The translations under genes and the position numbers were made by a program. A stretch of DNA of 50,454 bases from an uncultured Clostridia bacterium (GTDB taxonomy: Bacteria; Bacillota; Clostridia; Oscillospirales; Ruminococcaceae): positions 1 through 50,454 of the forward strand of contig CANRFB010000013.1 of NCBI GenBank assembly GCA_947629785.1, given 5' to 3'. A model generated the notes under the pieces. The model saw only the letters and a list, made by a program, of their open reading frames with translations. It was not told the DNA's origin and ran no database searches. Shown here piece by piece: positions 29,755 to 37,616 of this stretch. Within the stretch, counting starts at the first letter, position 1, and each line of letters begins with the position of its first letter.

Positions 29755-31120
29755 ACGAAACAGCCTTTTTTATCAATCTGCGGAAAAGTATTACTCCGAT
29801 AACTGCGGTGATTATTTCAGCTATGGGAAATGTTGCCCATGACAGCCGTATCATATCGGGGTCTGCCTTTGCGATTTTCGCGAAAATAAGTGCAAAGGGG
29901 AATATGAACAGCACCTGCCTGCAAACCGAGATAATAAGCGATTCCATACCGCCGTCCATCGCTTGGAATACCCCCTGAAATGCGATATTTACGCCCGCAA
30001 ATACAAAGCATATTGAAATTATGTGCATGGCGCTTATGCAAAGCTGCTGCGTTTCTCCCGAAAGTCCGAAAATATCCGAGAACGGCACGGCAAAAAGTTC
30101 GATTATGATAAATCCTGCAAGCATAATGACCACCGTGTAGATCTGCCCGTACTTGACGCATTCGCGGACTCTGTTCCTGTCGCCCATACCGCAGCTGAAC
30201 GCCGTTACGGGCATTATCGCGTCGCGCATACCGAATGCCGCAAACAGCAGGAACTGCTGTATTTTGTAGTAAAGTCCGTAAGCCGTTACCATGGCTTCGC
30301 TTATGCTTCCGAAAATAAGGTTCAGCCCGTAGGTCATTACCGAAATAAGCGCCTGCGAAATTATTGCGGGCAGTCCTATTGAATAAATATCCTTTATCAC
30401 TGCGAGCGACGGTTTGAAATTACATATGTCATTGTGAATTTCCTTGTTGACTTTCAGGTGGAAAACAAGTGCCGTCACGAATGACACTATCTGTCCCATG
30501 ACTGTTGCATATGCCGCGCCTTTTACTCCCATTTCGGGAAATCCGAACCAACCGTAGATCAATATGGGGTCGAGGATAATATTTGTCACCGCGCCTGCTA
30601 TCTGGGCAATTGTGGAAAACAGCGAACGTCCCGTAGACTGGAGGAGTTTTTCGTAGACTGCGAACAGTGACATTCCGAAAGAGAATATGCAGCAGATTTT
30701 CAGGTAATCCGTACCCATCTGCGCGATTATGGGATTTTCGGTCTGGGAGCGGATATATGCTTCCGCGCCGAAAAGCCCGAACAGCAGGAACAGAACGTAT
30801 ATCATCACCGCAAGGAACACGGCGTTTCCCGCGGCTTTGTCGGCGCGTTTCCCGTTGCCCATGCCGAGGCTTTTTGCCACAAGGACGTTTGCGCCCACGC
30901 CCGTGCCTATTCCCACCGCAACCATAAGAATTTGCAGCGGGAACGCCAGTGTCAGCGCGTTAAGGGCGGCTTCCCCGTCAAATGCCATATTTGACACGAA
31001 AGCGCTGTCTACGATGTTATATACCGCCTGCAAGACCATTGAAATTATCATGGGTATTCCCATGGAGAGCATGAGCTTTCCCACGGGGGCGGCGGACATT
31101 TTGTCTGAATTGTTTTTCAT
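29753..31120 (-). CDS. MATE-family multidrug/metabolite exporter
   Basis: A 455-aa membrane protein with twelve predicted helices in two matching halves. It opens MKNNSDKMSAAPVGKLMLSM and contains GIPMIISMVLQAVYNIVDSA, the DinF/NorM-like pattern. Such proteins export cationic compounds using Na+ or H+ gradients. AAGGAGAG precedes the ATG. Its leader (31121-31236) holds two hairpins, the second a terminator, so expression probably depends on readthrough. Substrate unknown. Confidence 0.92.
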   Translation of the reverse strand: MKNNSDKMSAAPVGKLMLSMGIPMIISMVLQAVYNIVDSAFVSNMAFDGEAALNALTLAFPLQILMVAVGIGTGVGANVLVAKSLGMGNGKRADKAAGNAVFLAVMIYVLFLLFGLFGAEAYIRSQTENPIIAQMGTDYLKICCIFSFGMSLFAVYEKLLQSTGRSLFSTIAQIAGAVTNIILDPILIYGWFGFPEMGVKGAAYATVMGQIVSFVTALVFHLKVNKEIHNDICNFKPSLAVIKDIYSIGLPAIISQALISVMTYGLNLIFGSISEAMVTAYGLYYKIQQFLLFAAFGMRDAIMPVTAFSCGMGDRNRVRECVKYGQIYTVVIMLAGFIIIELFAVPFSDIFGLSGETQQLCISAMHIISICFVFAGVNIAFQGVFQAMDGGMESLIISVCRQVLFIFPFALIFAKIAKADPDMIRLSWATFPIAEIITAVIGVILFRRLIKKAVS

Positions 31121-31142
31121 TTCTATCTCTCCTTATAAAATA

Positions 31143-31170
31143 AAAAACGCGCAGCCTCAGCCGCACGTTC
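31143..31170 (-). terminator. Terminator hairpin in the MATE leader
   Basis: On the minus strand CGTGCGGC-TGAG-GCTGCGCG, with two wobble pairs, is followed by TTTTTTATTTT, only 11 bases before the ribosome site of the MATE gene. It would stop transcription before the gene unless prevented. Confidence 0.7.
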
Positions 31171-31189
31171 TTATTCAAAGGGGGATAAG

Positions 31190-31228
31190 ATGTGCAGCCT
31201 GATCGGACTTACGCCATCGGCTGCACAT
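31190..31228 (-). promoter_or_regulatory. First hairpin of the MATE leader (candidate sensor)
   Basis: The arms ATGTGCAGCC and GGCTGCACAT are perfectly paired around 19 bases, at the very 5' end of the predicted transcript. A short frame MMCSRWRKSDQ... ending in LIPL-stop spans it without a ribosome site. With the terminator behind it, it forms an attenuator-like leader. I cannot match it to a named riboswitch class. Confidence 0.55.
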
Positions 31229-31238
31229 CATGTAATTT

Positions 31239-31267
31239 ATTATATCTGTTTTCCGGAAAATTGTCAA
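31239..31267 (-). promoter_or_regulatory. Consensus promoter of the MATE gene
   Basis: TTGACA (31267-31262), 17 bases and TATAAT (31244-31239) on the minus strand are a perfect match, unlike most chromosomal promoters. This fits a gene controlled after initiation. Confidence 0.85.
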
Positions 31268-31470
31268 AGGGAATTCTGCACAAAAAAGCGGAAAATTTCC
31301 CGCTGCCGCATTTTAAATTCTGCCAAAAAAAGAGGTCCGCACGGACGTCAACCCGTATGGACCAAAATCAAAAGCCATCAAAATTATAATTAAAAAGAAG
31401 CAAAAAGAGGTTAATTCTATTATAAAATATTGTCTGCCGTTTGTCAAGGGGTTTTTTGAAAAAAATATCA

Positions 31471-34113
31471 TTATTCCGTGCGAAGCGCGGTAACGGGGTC
31501 TTTCCGAGCCGCAACACCCGAGGGGATAAGCCCCGCAATAAGCGTTAATGCCATGCTGATAACTACAAGTATCGCGCCGCCAACGGGAGGAAGTTCGCAA
31601 AGCCCGCTTATGTCGGTAAGGTGGGTTATTATCATGTTGATCGGAATATTCAGCAGCAGCGTGGTGATAATTCCGATCGCGCCTGCGGTGAATCCCACAA
31701 TAAGTGTTTCGGCGTTGAATACGCGGGAGATGTCTTTCTTGGAAGCGCCGATAGCGCGGAGAATACCTATCTCCTTTGTGCGTTCCAGTACGGAAATATA
31801 TGTGATAATTCCTATCATTATTGAGGAAACTACAAGGGAAATTGCCACAAACGCAATAAGAATATAGCTGATAGCATCAATTATGGTAGTTACGCTGCTC
31901 ATCATAATGCCCATGATGTCGGTGTACTGTATGCAAAGGTCCTCCTGTCCGCTGTCGTTCATTCGCTTGTTGTAGTCGTCGATAATGTCGGTAATAAGTT
32001 CCTTGGACTCAAAATCCTTGGGGTAGATGTTTATGGAACTGGGGTCGTCAAGGTCGGACGCACCCATAATTGCAAGGTTTCCGTCATAGGTAGCGTCCGT
32101 CTGCGCAGCGTTCATCTGTTCGGAGAATGCCTCTGCAACTTGTTCTTCGGTCATGCCCATTTCAAGCGCCTGCTGTATCTGTGCGCCCATAGCCTGCTGT
32201 TCCTCGGGAGGGAGCGTGGCAATATATGCCTGAAGTTCTTCCATGGTCATGGGTTCGGGTTCTTCCTTTTCGGTTTCGGGGAATTCTATTCCCGTGAAAA
32301 TATCCGTGTCGGGGTTGGCTTTCTGCTCCTTGACAATTTCGCTGTCGTTCACCTTGTTTATAAGGTGGGTCATAAGTTCCGACTTGTAGCCGATAGTTCC
32401 TATTTCGCTTGCGGCGGCAGTGCTGTCGGAGGGGCGGATAATTCCTACAATTTCAATTTCCTCGGCGTTCTGTACCTTGTCGGTCATGTAAATGGAGTCG
32501 TCCCGCTTATCCACCCAGACGTCGCCGTCCTTTTCAAAATAGTCGGTGTTCAGCAGAAGCTTGAATTTTGTGCCGATAATATCGTCAAAATCAAGGCTTT
32601 CCAAGGAGTTGATGTCCTCGACAGTCTCGCCGTCAATTGTCCTCTGAATGGCGTCGGTAAGTTCGCTGTCGTCAAGAATTCCCAGTGTGTAGAGGGAATA
32701 GTCCGTAACCTGATTGTAGCGGTTTACTATTAAAACTACTTCGTTGTAATTTTCGGGCATTCTTCCGTCAAGAATTTCGTACTGGGAGTCAAGTATTTCC
32801 TCTTTGGAAATAAGTTCTCTCCAGACGTTCATGCTGCTTGCCATTATGGGGTTCTGCGCCACCTGCGAAAGTCCCATGTCATCGAAGATGGAACTGGGAT
32901 TTACCTTGAAAACTCCGTCTGAGGTGTCCTCTTTATAAAGTGTAAGCTGCGTCTGATAGGAATATTTTATATCGCTGATAAGGTCGTCAATGCCCGACTC
33001 GTCGCTTTCTATAAACTTCTTGAAGCTTTTCAGGTCGTTGGCGGAAATTTCCGCGAACATGGCTTCCATCATTTCGGTCATGACGTTCTGGGGGTAAATT
33101 TTATTCTGTTCAAAATCCTCATCGCTGCCCTGTGCCATTGACATCATGGTAGTCATAACGGTAGTCATGTCAATGGACGTTCCCTCAATGGTAAGGGGAT
33201 AGCTTGAAAGCGTCTCTTCCTGAACGCGGTCTATGTAGTCGTGAGTTCCGCTGGAAAGGGAAAGTATCAGCGCAATTCCTATGATACCTATACTTCCCGC
33301 AAAAGCAGTCATGAACGTTCTGCCTTTTTTCGTCATAAGGTTGTTCATGGAAAGCGCCAGCGCGGTGAAGAACGACATGGAAGCTTTTTTCTTTACAACT
33401 TCCGTTTTCTGAGTATCGGATTTTTCGGCTTTTCCGTCGAATGGGTCGCTGTCGGCTTTGACTTCGCCGTCCAGAAGTCTTATAATTCTTGTGGAATACT
33501 TTTCCGCAAGTTCGGGGTTGTGGGTAACCATTATAATGAGTCTGTCCTTGGCGATTTCCTTGAGAAGCTCCATAATTTGCAGGCTTGTTTCGGAATCCAG
33601 CGCGCCTGTAGGTTCGTCCGCAAGGAGAATGTCGGGTTCGTTGACGATAGCGCGGGCGATGGCGACTCTCTGCATCTGACCGCCCGACATCTGATTTGGC
33701 TTCTTGTTCAGCTGGTCGCCCAGACCGACTTTTTCGAGGGCTTCAACGGCGCGTTTTCTGCGTTCGGTCTTGGAAACGCCCGAAAGGGTAAGGGCGAGTT
33801 CCACATTTGAAAGCACAGTCTGGTGCGGGATAAGGTTATAACTCTGGAAAACAAAGCCTATGGAATGGTTTCTGTAAGTGTCCCAGTCCCGGTCTTTGTA
33901 CTGCTTGGTAGATTTTCCGTTAATGATAAGGTCGCCGCTTGTGTACTGGTCAAGACCGCCGATAATATTCAGGAGAGTGGTTTTTCCGCAGCCCGACTGT
34001 CCCAGAATGGAAACGAACTCATTCTCGCGGAATTTCATGCTAACGCCGCGGAGGGCGTGTATTTCGGTATCGCCGACTGTATAATTCTTGACGATATTGT
34101 TAAGCTCCAGCAT
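31471..34113 (-). CDS. MacB-like ABC transporter, ATPase fused to FtsX permease
   Basis: An 880-aa fusion. The N-terminal LolD/MacB-type ATPase (1-225) has Walker A GQSGCGKTT, the signature MSGGQMQRVAIARA and Walker B ILLADEPTGALDSE. One helix near 265-285 follows, then a large extracellular domain (about 290-730, Asp/Glu-rich), then three C-terminal helices of the FtsX family (SLVVSSIMIGIITYISVLER, GILRAIGASKKDI). Such mechanotransmission transporters export peptides or act in antimicrobial-peptide resistance. The start at 34113 follows GAAGGCGG. It appears to be monocistronic. Confidence 0.92.
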   Translation of the reverse strand: MLELNNIVKNYTVGDTEIHALRGVSMKFRENEFVSILGQSGCGKTTLLNIIGGLDQYTSGDLIINGKSTKQYKDRDWDTYRNHSIGFVFQSYNLIPHQTVLSNVELALTLSGVSKTERRKRAVEALEKVGLGDQLNKKPNQMSGGQMQRVAIARAIVNEPDILLADEPTGALDSETSLQIMELLKEIAKDRLIIMVTHNPELAEKYSTRIIRLLDGEVKADSDPFDGKAEKSDTQKTEVVKKKASMSFFTALALSMNNLMTKKGRTFMTAFAGSIGIIGIALILSLSSGTHDYIDRVQEETLSSYPLTIEGTSIDMTTVMTTMMSMAQGSDEDFEQNKIYPQNVMTEMMEAMFAEISANDLKSFKKFIESDESGIDDLISDIKYSYQTQLTLYKEDTSDGVFKVNPSSIFDDMGLSQVAQNPIMASSMNVWRELISKEEILDSQYEILDGRMPENYNEVVLIVNRYNQVTDYSLYTLGILDDSELTDAIQRTIDGETVEDINSLESLDFDDIIGTKFKLLLNTDYFEKDGDVWVDKRDDSIYMTDKVQNAEEIEIVGIIRPSDSTAAASEIGTIGYKSELMTHLINKVNDSEIVKEQKANPDTDIFTGIEFPETEKEEPEPMTMEELQAYIATLPPEEQQAMGAQIQQALEMGMTEEQVAEAFSEQMNAAQTDATYDGNLAIMGASDLDDPSSINIYPKDFESKELITDIIDDYNKRMNDSGQEDLCIQYTDIMGIMMSSVTTIIDAISYILIAFVAISLVVSSIMIGIITYISVLERTKEIGILRAIGASKKDISRVFNAETLIVGFTAGAIGIITTLLLNIPINMIITHLTDISGLCELPPVGGAILVVISMALTLIAGLIPSGVAARKDPVTALRTE

Positions 34114-34205
34114 AGAGCCGCCTTCTTTCATGCAAAAATACAGAAATATTATACCACATTTTTAATTGCCAAAAATAGCATTTTATATTAATTTTGTTGA
34201 AACAG

Positions 34206-34378
34206 CAAGGCTACAGCCTTGACCCATGCAGGCATTATTTTGTTTATATCAGTCTTGTGCCTGCCGTGAGGCATAGCAATTTTTGCAGATTGTCTTTGCT
34301 TCATGCACGGTATATTTAAGTTAGAAATTACTAAACTTTGCCTGAAAGCCCGCGGGGGCTTCCCCGCCTCAGCCTTGG
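34206..34378. repeat. Interspersed repeats, copies h and i, head to head
   Basis: Copy h (34206-34282) is reversed and starts with CAAGGC-TACA-GCCTTG. Copy i (34285-34378) is forward and ends with a GC-rich GCCCGCGGGGGCTTCCCCGC block and CTCAGCCTTG. The two share their TGCAGATT ends at the junction. Confidence 0.75.
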
Positions 34379-34396
34379 AAAATTTGTTTTTACATA

Positions 34397-34425
34397 TTGA
34401 CAGAATTCGACAGGTGTGATATAAT
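34397..34425 (+). promoter_or_regulatory. Consensus promoter of par-like toxin RNA, module 2
   Basis: TTGACA (34397-34402), 17 bases and TATAAT (34420-34425); the RNA would begin near 34433 with GGGTACATCAA, as in module 1. Confidence 0.85.
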
Positions 34426-34492
34426 AAAAATCGGGTACATCAACAAACAACGGTAGGCGGTCAATTCTTCTCCTCAGAAATGGGGTGAGTTA

Positions 34493-34579
34493 GTGAACTG
34501 GAATGATATATTTACATTCGTTTTAGTCATATGCAACGTCGTTTTGATAATGCAGAATAACAATAACAAAAAGAAGTAG
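34493..34579 (+). CDS. Small hydrophobic type I toxin-like peptide, module 2
   Basis: A 28-codon frame from GTG encoding the same peptide as 11269-11355 (MNWNDIFTFVLVICNV, hydrophobic, then an NNNNKKK tail). The nucleotide sequence of the frame is also the same except the last Lys codon (AAG here, AAA there), a base that lies in the terminator stem and is compensated on the other arm. TGGGGTGAG gives the ribosome site. The upstream leader differs from module 1 and lacks its GGGGGC/GCCCCC hairpin. Confidence 0.78.
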   Translation: MNWNDIFTFVLVICNVVLIMQNNNNKKK

Positions 34580-34663
34580 CCGCTGTACATTCCAAAGGGC
34601 GACTACTTCTTTTTTTAGTCAAACATGAGGGGTGACCGTCTACTTGGTGTACCCTCTTTTATT
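34560..34663 (-). ncRNA. Convergent antisense RNA (antitoxin-like), module 2
   Basis: It runs from the promoter at 34670-34698 to the shared terminator at 34568-34617. Its 5' part contains GGGTACACCAAGTAGACGGT, the same as in module 1, again repeating the GGGTACA and ACGGT elements at the toxin RNA 5' end. It is about 100 bases. Confidence 0.75.
34568..34617. terminator. Shared bidirectional terminator, module 2
   Basis: AAGAAGTAG...CTACTTCTT followed by a run of T. Relative to module 1 the stem carries the paired change A-T to G-C, which keeps both the structure and the Lys codon. Confidence 0.85.
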
Positions 34664-34669
34664 AATTAT

Positions 34670-34698
34670 ATTATACCCCATTTCGTCTGCATTGTCAA
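34670..34698 (-). promoter_or_regulatory. Promoter of antisense RNA, module 2
   Basis: TTGACA (34698-34693), 17 bases and TATAAT (34675-34670) on the minus strand. Confidence 0.85.
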
Positions 34699-34733
34699 TA
34701 CTTTTTTCAGATTTAATTTATTTGCAGATTATC

Positions 34734-34816
34734 TTTGCTTCATGCACGGTATATTTAAGTTAAAAATTACTAAACTTTGCCTGAAAGCCCGCGGGGGCTT
34801 CCCCGCCTCAGCTTTG
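34734..34816 (+). repeat. Interspersed intergenic repeat, copy j
   Basis: Forward copy, nearly the same as copy i, with the GCCCGCGGGGGCTTCCCCGC block. Its right end runs straight into the promoter of the metallophosphoesterase gene. Confidence 0.8.
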
Positions 34817-34836
34817 CTTCAACTCTTATTTTCATA

Positions 34837-34865
34837 TTGCAATCATAAAAATTATGTGTTATAAT
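34837..34865 (+). promoter_or_regulatory. Metallophosphoesterase promoter, duplicate of the DacF promoter
   Basis: TTGCAA (34837-34842), 17 bases and TATAAT (34860-34865). The 29-base core differs from the DacF promoter (39084-39056, opposite strand) at one position, and similarity continues upstream into the repeat. Confidence 0.8.
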
Positions 34866-34895
34866 AGAAGAAAACCAATTCCGGGGGCAGATACA

Positions 34896-35591
34896 TTGAT
34901 TTGTGTAACAGGCGATATGCACGGCGATTACAGCCGCTTTAACGACAGTAAGATAAAAAAACTCAGAAAAGGCGATTTCCTTATAGTCTGCGGCGACTTC
35001 GGATTTGTCTGGAACGGCTCGAAAAAGGAAAAGCGCATACTTAAAAAAATCGGCAGAAAGCGTTTCTATACCTTGTTCGTGGAGGGCTGCCACGAAAATT
35101 ACGACCTGCTGGAAAGCTATCCCGAGGAGGACTTCTGCGGCGGAAAGGTGAACGTTATCTCGGGCAGACTTATGCGCATGAAACGCGGAAGTATGTTTGA
35201 ACTGCAAGGTCATAAATTTTTCGCTTTCGGCGGCGGTCAGACCAAGGAAATAGACATACGCCGCGAGTCGGGCACATGGTGGGAACGTGAACTCCCCACT
35301 CCCGAAGAAGTGAAGCACGGCATTTCCGTTTTGCAGGAAAACGGCAACGCTGCGGATTATATCATTACCCACGAACCGCCCGCGTCCATGAAAGAGTTCC
35401 TCGGCTTTGAAGTCCGACAGATAAGCCATATGCACACATTTTTTGACGCCGTGAAGAACGATTGTAAGTTTAAAATGTGGTTTTTCGGGAAAGCTCATAA
35501 AAATAAGCTCATTCCCCCAAGGTATCAATGCCTTTTCGACGAGGTGGTGCAGATACAAAGCGCGCTGCCTAAGAAAAAAGGCAGGAAATAA
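34896..35591 (+). CDS. Calcineurin-like metallophosphoesterase with altered metal motifs
   Basis: A 231-aa protein from the TTG at 34896 (MICVTGDMHGDYSRF). This start is eight bases after GGGGGC, and the in-frame ATG at 34854 lies upstream of the predicted transcription start. The fold is a small metallophosphoesterase: GDMHGD, VCGDFGF and ITHEPP are present. The usual GNHE is GCHEN, and the final GHxH is GKAHKN, so two metal ligands look replaced. Activity may be reduced or use a different metal geometry. The tautomerase gene follows by 19 bases. Confidence 0.8.
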   Translation: MICVTGDMHGDYSRFNDSKIKKLRKGDFLIVCGDFGFVWNGSKKEKRILKKIGRKRFYTLFVEGCHENYDLLESYPEEDFCGGKVNVISGRLMRMKRGSMFELQGHKFFAFGGGQTKEIDIRRESGTWWERELPTPEEVKHGISVLQENGNAADYIITHEPPASMKEFLGFEVRQISHMHTFFDAVKNDCKFKMWFFGKAHKNKLIPPRYQCLFDEVVQIQSALPKKKGRK

Positions 35592-35610
35592 ATTTTAAGG
35601 AGAGATCATC

Positions 35611-35847
35611 ATGCCGCACATTTCGGTAAAAATGCTCAAAGGACGTACCGAAGCCCAGAAACAGGAGGCTGCAAAGAAACTTACCGCCGCGCTCTGCGAA
35701 GCCCTCGGCTGCGGTGATACCCATATCACCGTGGGAATTGAGGACTTTACCGCCGAGGAATGGCAGGAGGTTTTCGCAAAGGATATAGAGGGCAAAAAGG
35801 ACACCCTTTATAAAAAACCGTCCTATGACCCAAAGAGTCTGCTCTGA
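35611..35847 (+). CDS. Tautomerase-superfamily small protein
   Basis: A 78-aa protein beginning M-PHISVKMLKGRTEAQKQEA, the 4-oxalocrotonate tautomerase pattern with Pro1 as catalytic base after Met removal. Length is slightly above the 60-70 aa norm, with a short C-terminal extension. AAGGAGAG precedes the ATG. It is cotranscribed with the metallophosphoesterase; a functional link between the two is not evident. Confidence 0.82.
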   Translation: MPHISVKMLKGRTEAQKQEAAKKLTAALCEALGCGDTHITVGIEDFTAEEWQEVFAKDIEGKKDTLYKKPSYDPKSLL

Positions 35848-35860
35848 TCCGCTGCGGAGC

Positions 35861-35886
35861 GCCGTTCCCGTATTTGCGGGAACGGC
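35861..35886 (+). terminator. GC-rich hairpin after the tautomerase gene
   Basis: GCCGTTCCCG-TATTTG-CGGGAACGGC, perfect 10-bp stem, 14 bases after the stop codon. No T-run follows, so termination would be weak. Confidence 0.5.
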
Positions 35887-35955
35887 GGACATTCCGCGGA
35901 ACTTTCGTATGCAGTGATATTTTGTAAGATAATATGGACAGGAGAAAGTTAAATT

Positions 35956-36846
35956 ATGGGACTTTTTGATAATATCGCAAATAAACTTTCGGGAAAAGGC
36001 GATCCCGACAATTTTGCGGAAAAAGTTATGCAAAAGTTGGACGAAAAATTTCCGCCGCTGCCTGTTTTGAGATTTGAACCGAAACGTGCAGAAAATCTGA
36101 GCGTTTTTGAAACAAAACTTGGCGGAGTTCCCTATTTCCCGAAAGATATGGAATATCCTCTTGATAAAGCGGAAAATCATAAAGGCGAACCGTTAAGACT
36201 GCTTGCACAGCTTAATTTTGAAAAATTGCCGCATATCGAAAATTTTCCCCGGAAAGGCATTTTGCAGTTTTTCTGTGCAAGTAATGACGAAGCGGTGTAC
36301 GGAGCGGATTTTGACGACCTTTGCAGCGCAAAAAGTTTTCGCGTTATATATCACGAAAATATTATTTCCGATGAAAGCAAACTGCTTTCGGCGGAAGATA
36401 TGCCGAAATTCAGCGGAGAATACGGGGAGTTCCCCTTTGAGGGAGAATTTATTCTCGAAGCGGGAAAACCTGAGATGTGTCCGCTGTCGGTATCAAGTTA
36501 TCTGTTTGAAGAAAATGTTACGGAAATTTACAACAAAGTTACCGGAGAAAAAGCAGAAAATTGGTACGATATAGACGAAGAAAAATTTGATAAAATAAGC
36601 GAAGAAAGAGTTTTTGAAAACACCTGCATCGGCGGGTACCCGTTCTTTACCCAGTCCGATCCGCGTTACGATGATGATATAAAAGACTGTAATATCCTGC
36701 TTTTCCAGTGTACGAGCTTTTTTTCGGCAGACGGGAAGGAAGAAGTTATGTGGGGCGATCTCGGAGTGGGAAATTTCTTAATTCCGGAAGAAAATCTTAA
36801 AAAGCTTGATTTTTCCAAAGTTGTGTATAACTGGGACTGCGGATAA
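35956..36846 (+). CDS. DUF1963 (YwqG-like) protein
   Basis: A 296-aa cytoplasmic protein. Segments LGGVPYFPKDMEYPLDK, LLAQLNFEKLP, GILQFFCASND and, near the end, IGGYPFFTQSDPR with LLFQCTSFF are typical of the DUF1963/YwqG family. Its biochemical role is not known. AGGAGAAAG precedes the ATG by eight bases. AT-richer codons than its neighbours hint at a separate history. Confidence 0.88.
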   Translation: MGLFDNIANKLSGKGDPDNFAEKVMQKLDEKFPPLPVLRFEPKRAENLSVFETKLGGVPYFPKDMEYPLDKAENHKGEPLRLLAQLNFEKLPHIENFPRKGILQFFCASNDEAVYGADFDDLCSAKSFRVIYHENIISDESKLLSAEDMPKFSGEYGEFPFEGEFILEAGKPEMCPLSVSSYLFEENVTEIYNKVTGEKAENWYDIDEEKFDKISEERVFENTCIGGYPFFTQSDPRYDDDIKDCNILLFQCTSFFSADGKEEVMWGDLGVGNFLIPEENLKKLDFSKVVYNWDCG

Positions 36847-36895
36847 AAATATTTGCCCGCAGGAACATATATATTCTGTCTGAAAAACAAAATGA

Positions 36896-36925
36896 CCGCG
36901 CTGTAAACAGCGCGGCTCGTTTTTC
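36896..36925. terminator. Bidirectional terminator between convergent genes
   Basis: CCGCGCTG-TAAA-CAGCGCGG followed by CTCGTTTTTC on the plus strand, between the DUF1963 gene and the convergent HD gene. Confidence 0.82.
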
Positions 36926-36929
36926 ATAT

Positions 36930-37475
36930 TCAGGCGGATCTCCTGCCCCGTACTATGCGGAGAAACGCATTTTCAGCTTTTTTCAGCCTTGGGATAACAG
37001 TTTCTAAAAGTCCGCAGTATTTGTCCACAAGAACGATTACCACAGTCTCGCGATGTCTCGGAACAGCCGTAATGTTCAACGGAAACATATGCTTTCCGAT
37101 AATATCGCTTTCAAGCTCCGATATGTAGAAATTTTCGCGGACGTTTTTTAATGCGGTCTGCGCGTGGGTGAAACCGTGGAGACGTTCGCCCTTGTCTTTA
37201 TCGGGCTTGTAGGTGTGCCAGTCGTAAAGGAACAGGTCGTGAAGCAGTCCCGCTCTTGCGGCGGCACGGGTATTCCATGAGAAAAATCTGCAAATTCTGT
37301 AATTATAATACGAAACGTTCAGACAGTGCTGAAAACAAGTTGTATCTCCATGATGTGTAAATTCTTTCATTTTAAGGACAAGTTCATTATCAAGAAGGTC
37401 GGAAACAAGATAGTAGTAATCCTTAGCCTTCTGATCCCTGAGCAGGTTCAGTTTTGAACCGATGGCTTTCAGCAT
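36930..37475 (-). CDS. HD-domain phosphohydrolase-like protein
   Basis: A 181-aa HD-superfamily protein. Metal-binding pattern: His in FQHCLNVSYYNYRI, the HD pair in RAGLLHDLFLYDW, and later His/Asp residues (GERLHGFTHAQTA). HD proteins of this size hydrolyse nucleotides or phosphoesters. A TTGAAA-N17-TATAAT promoter lies at 37528-37556. The start codon is somewhat far (about 14 bases) from GGGAG. Confidence 0.85.
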   Translation of the reverse strand: MLKAIGSKLNLLRDQKAKDYYYLVSDLLDNELVLKMKEFTHHGDTTCFQHCLNVSYYNYRICRFFSWNTRAAARAGLLHDLFLYDWHTYKPDKDKGERLHGFTHAQTALKNVRENFYISELESDIIGKHMFPLNITAVPRHRETVVIVLVDKYCGLLETVIPRLKKAENAFLRIVRGRRSA

Positions 37476-37527
37476 TTTTTAGCGGTCATCTCCCTTCGGA
37501 AATCCCTTGAACGGGTATTCCGCTACT

Positions 37528-37556
37528 ATTATACAATAACTGCAAAGATTTTTCAA
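37528..37556 (-). promoter_or_regulatory. Promoter of the HD-domain gene
   Basis: TTGAAA (37556-37551), 17 bases and TATAAT (37533-37528) on the minus strand. Confidence 0.65.
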
Positions 37557-37616
37557 CAATTTTTCAAAAATTACCGCACAATTTTCAACACTGATTTTTA
37601 AGCACTTTTAACAAAT

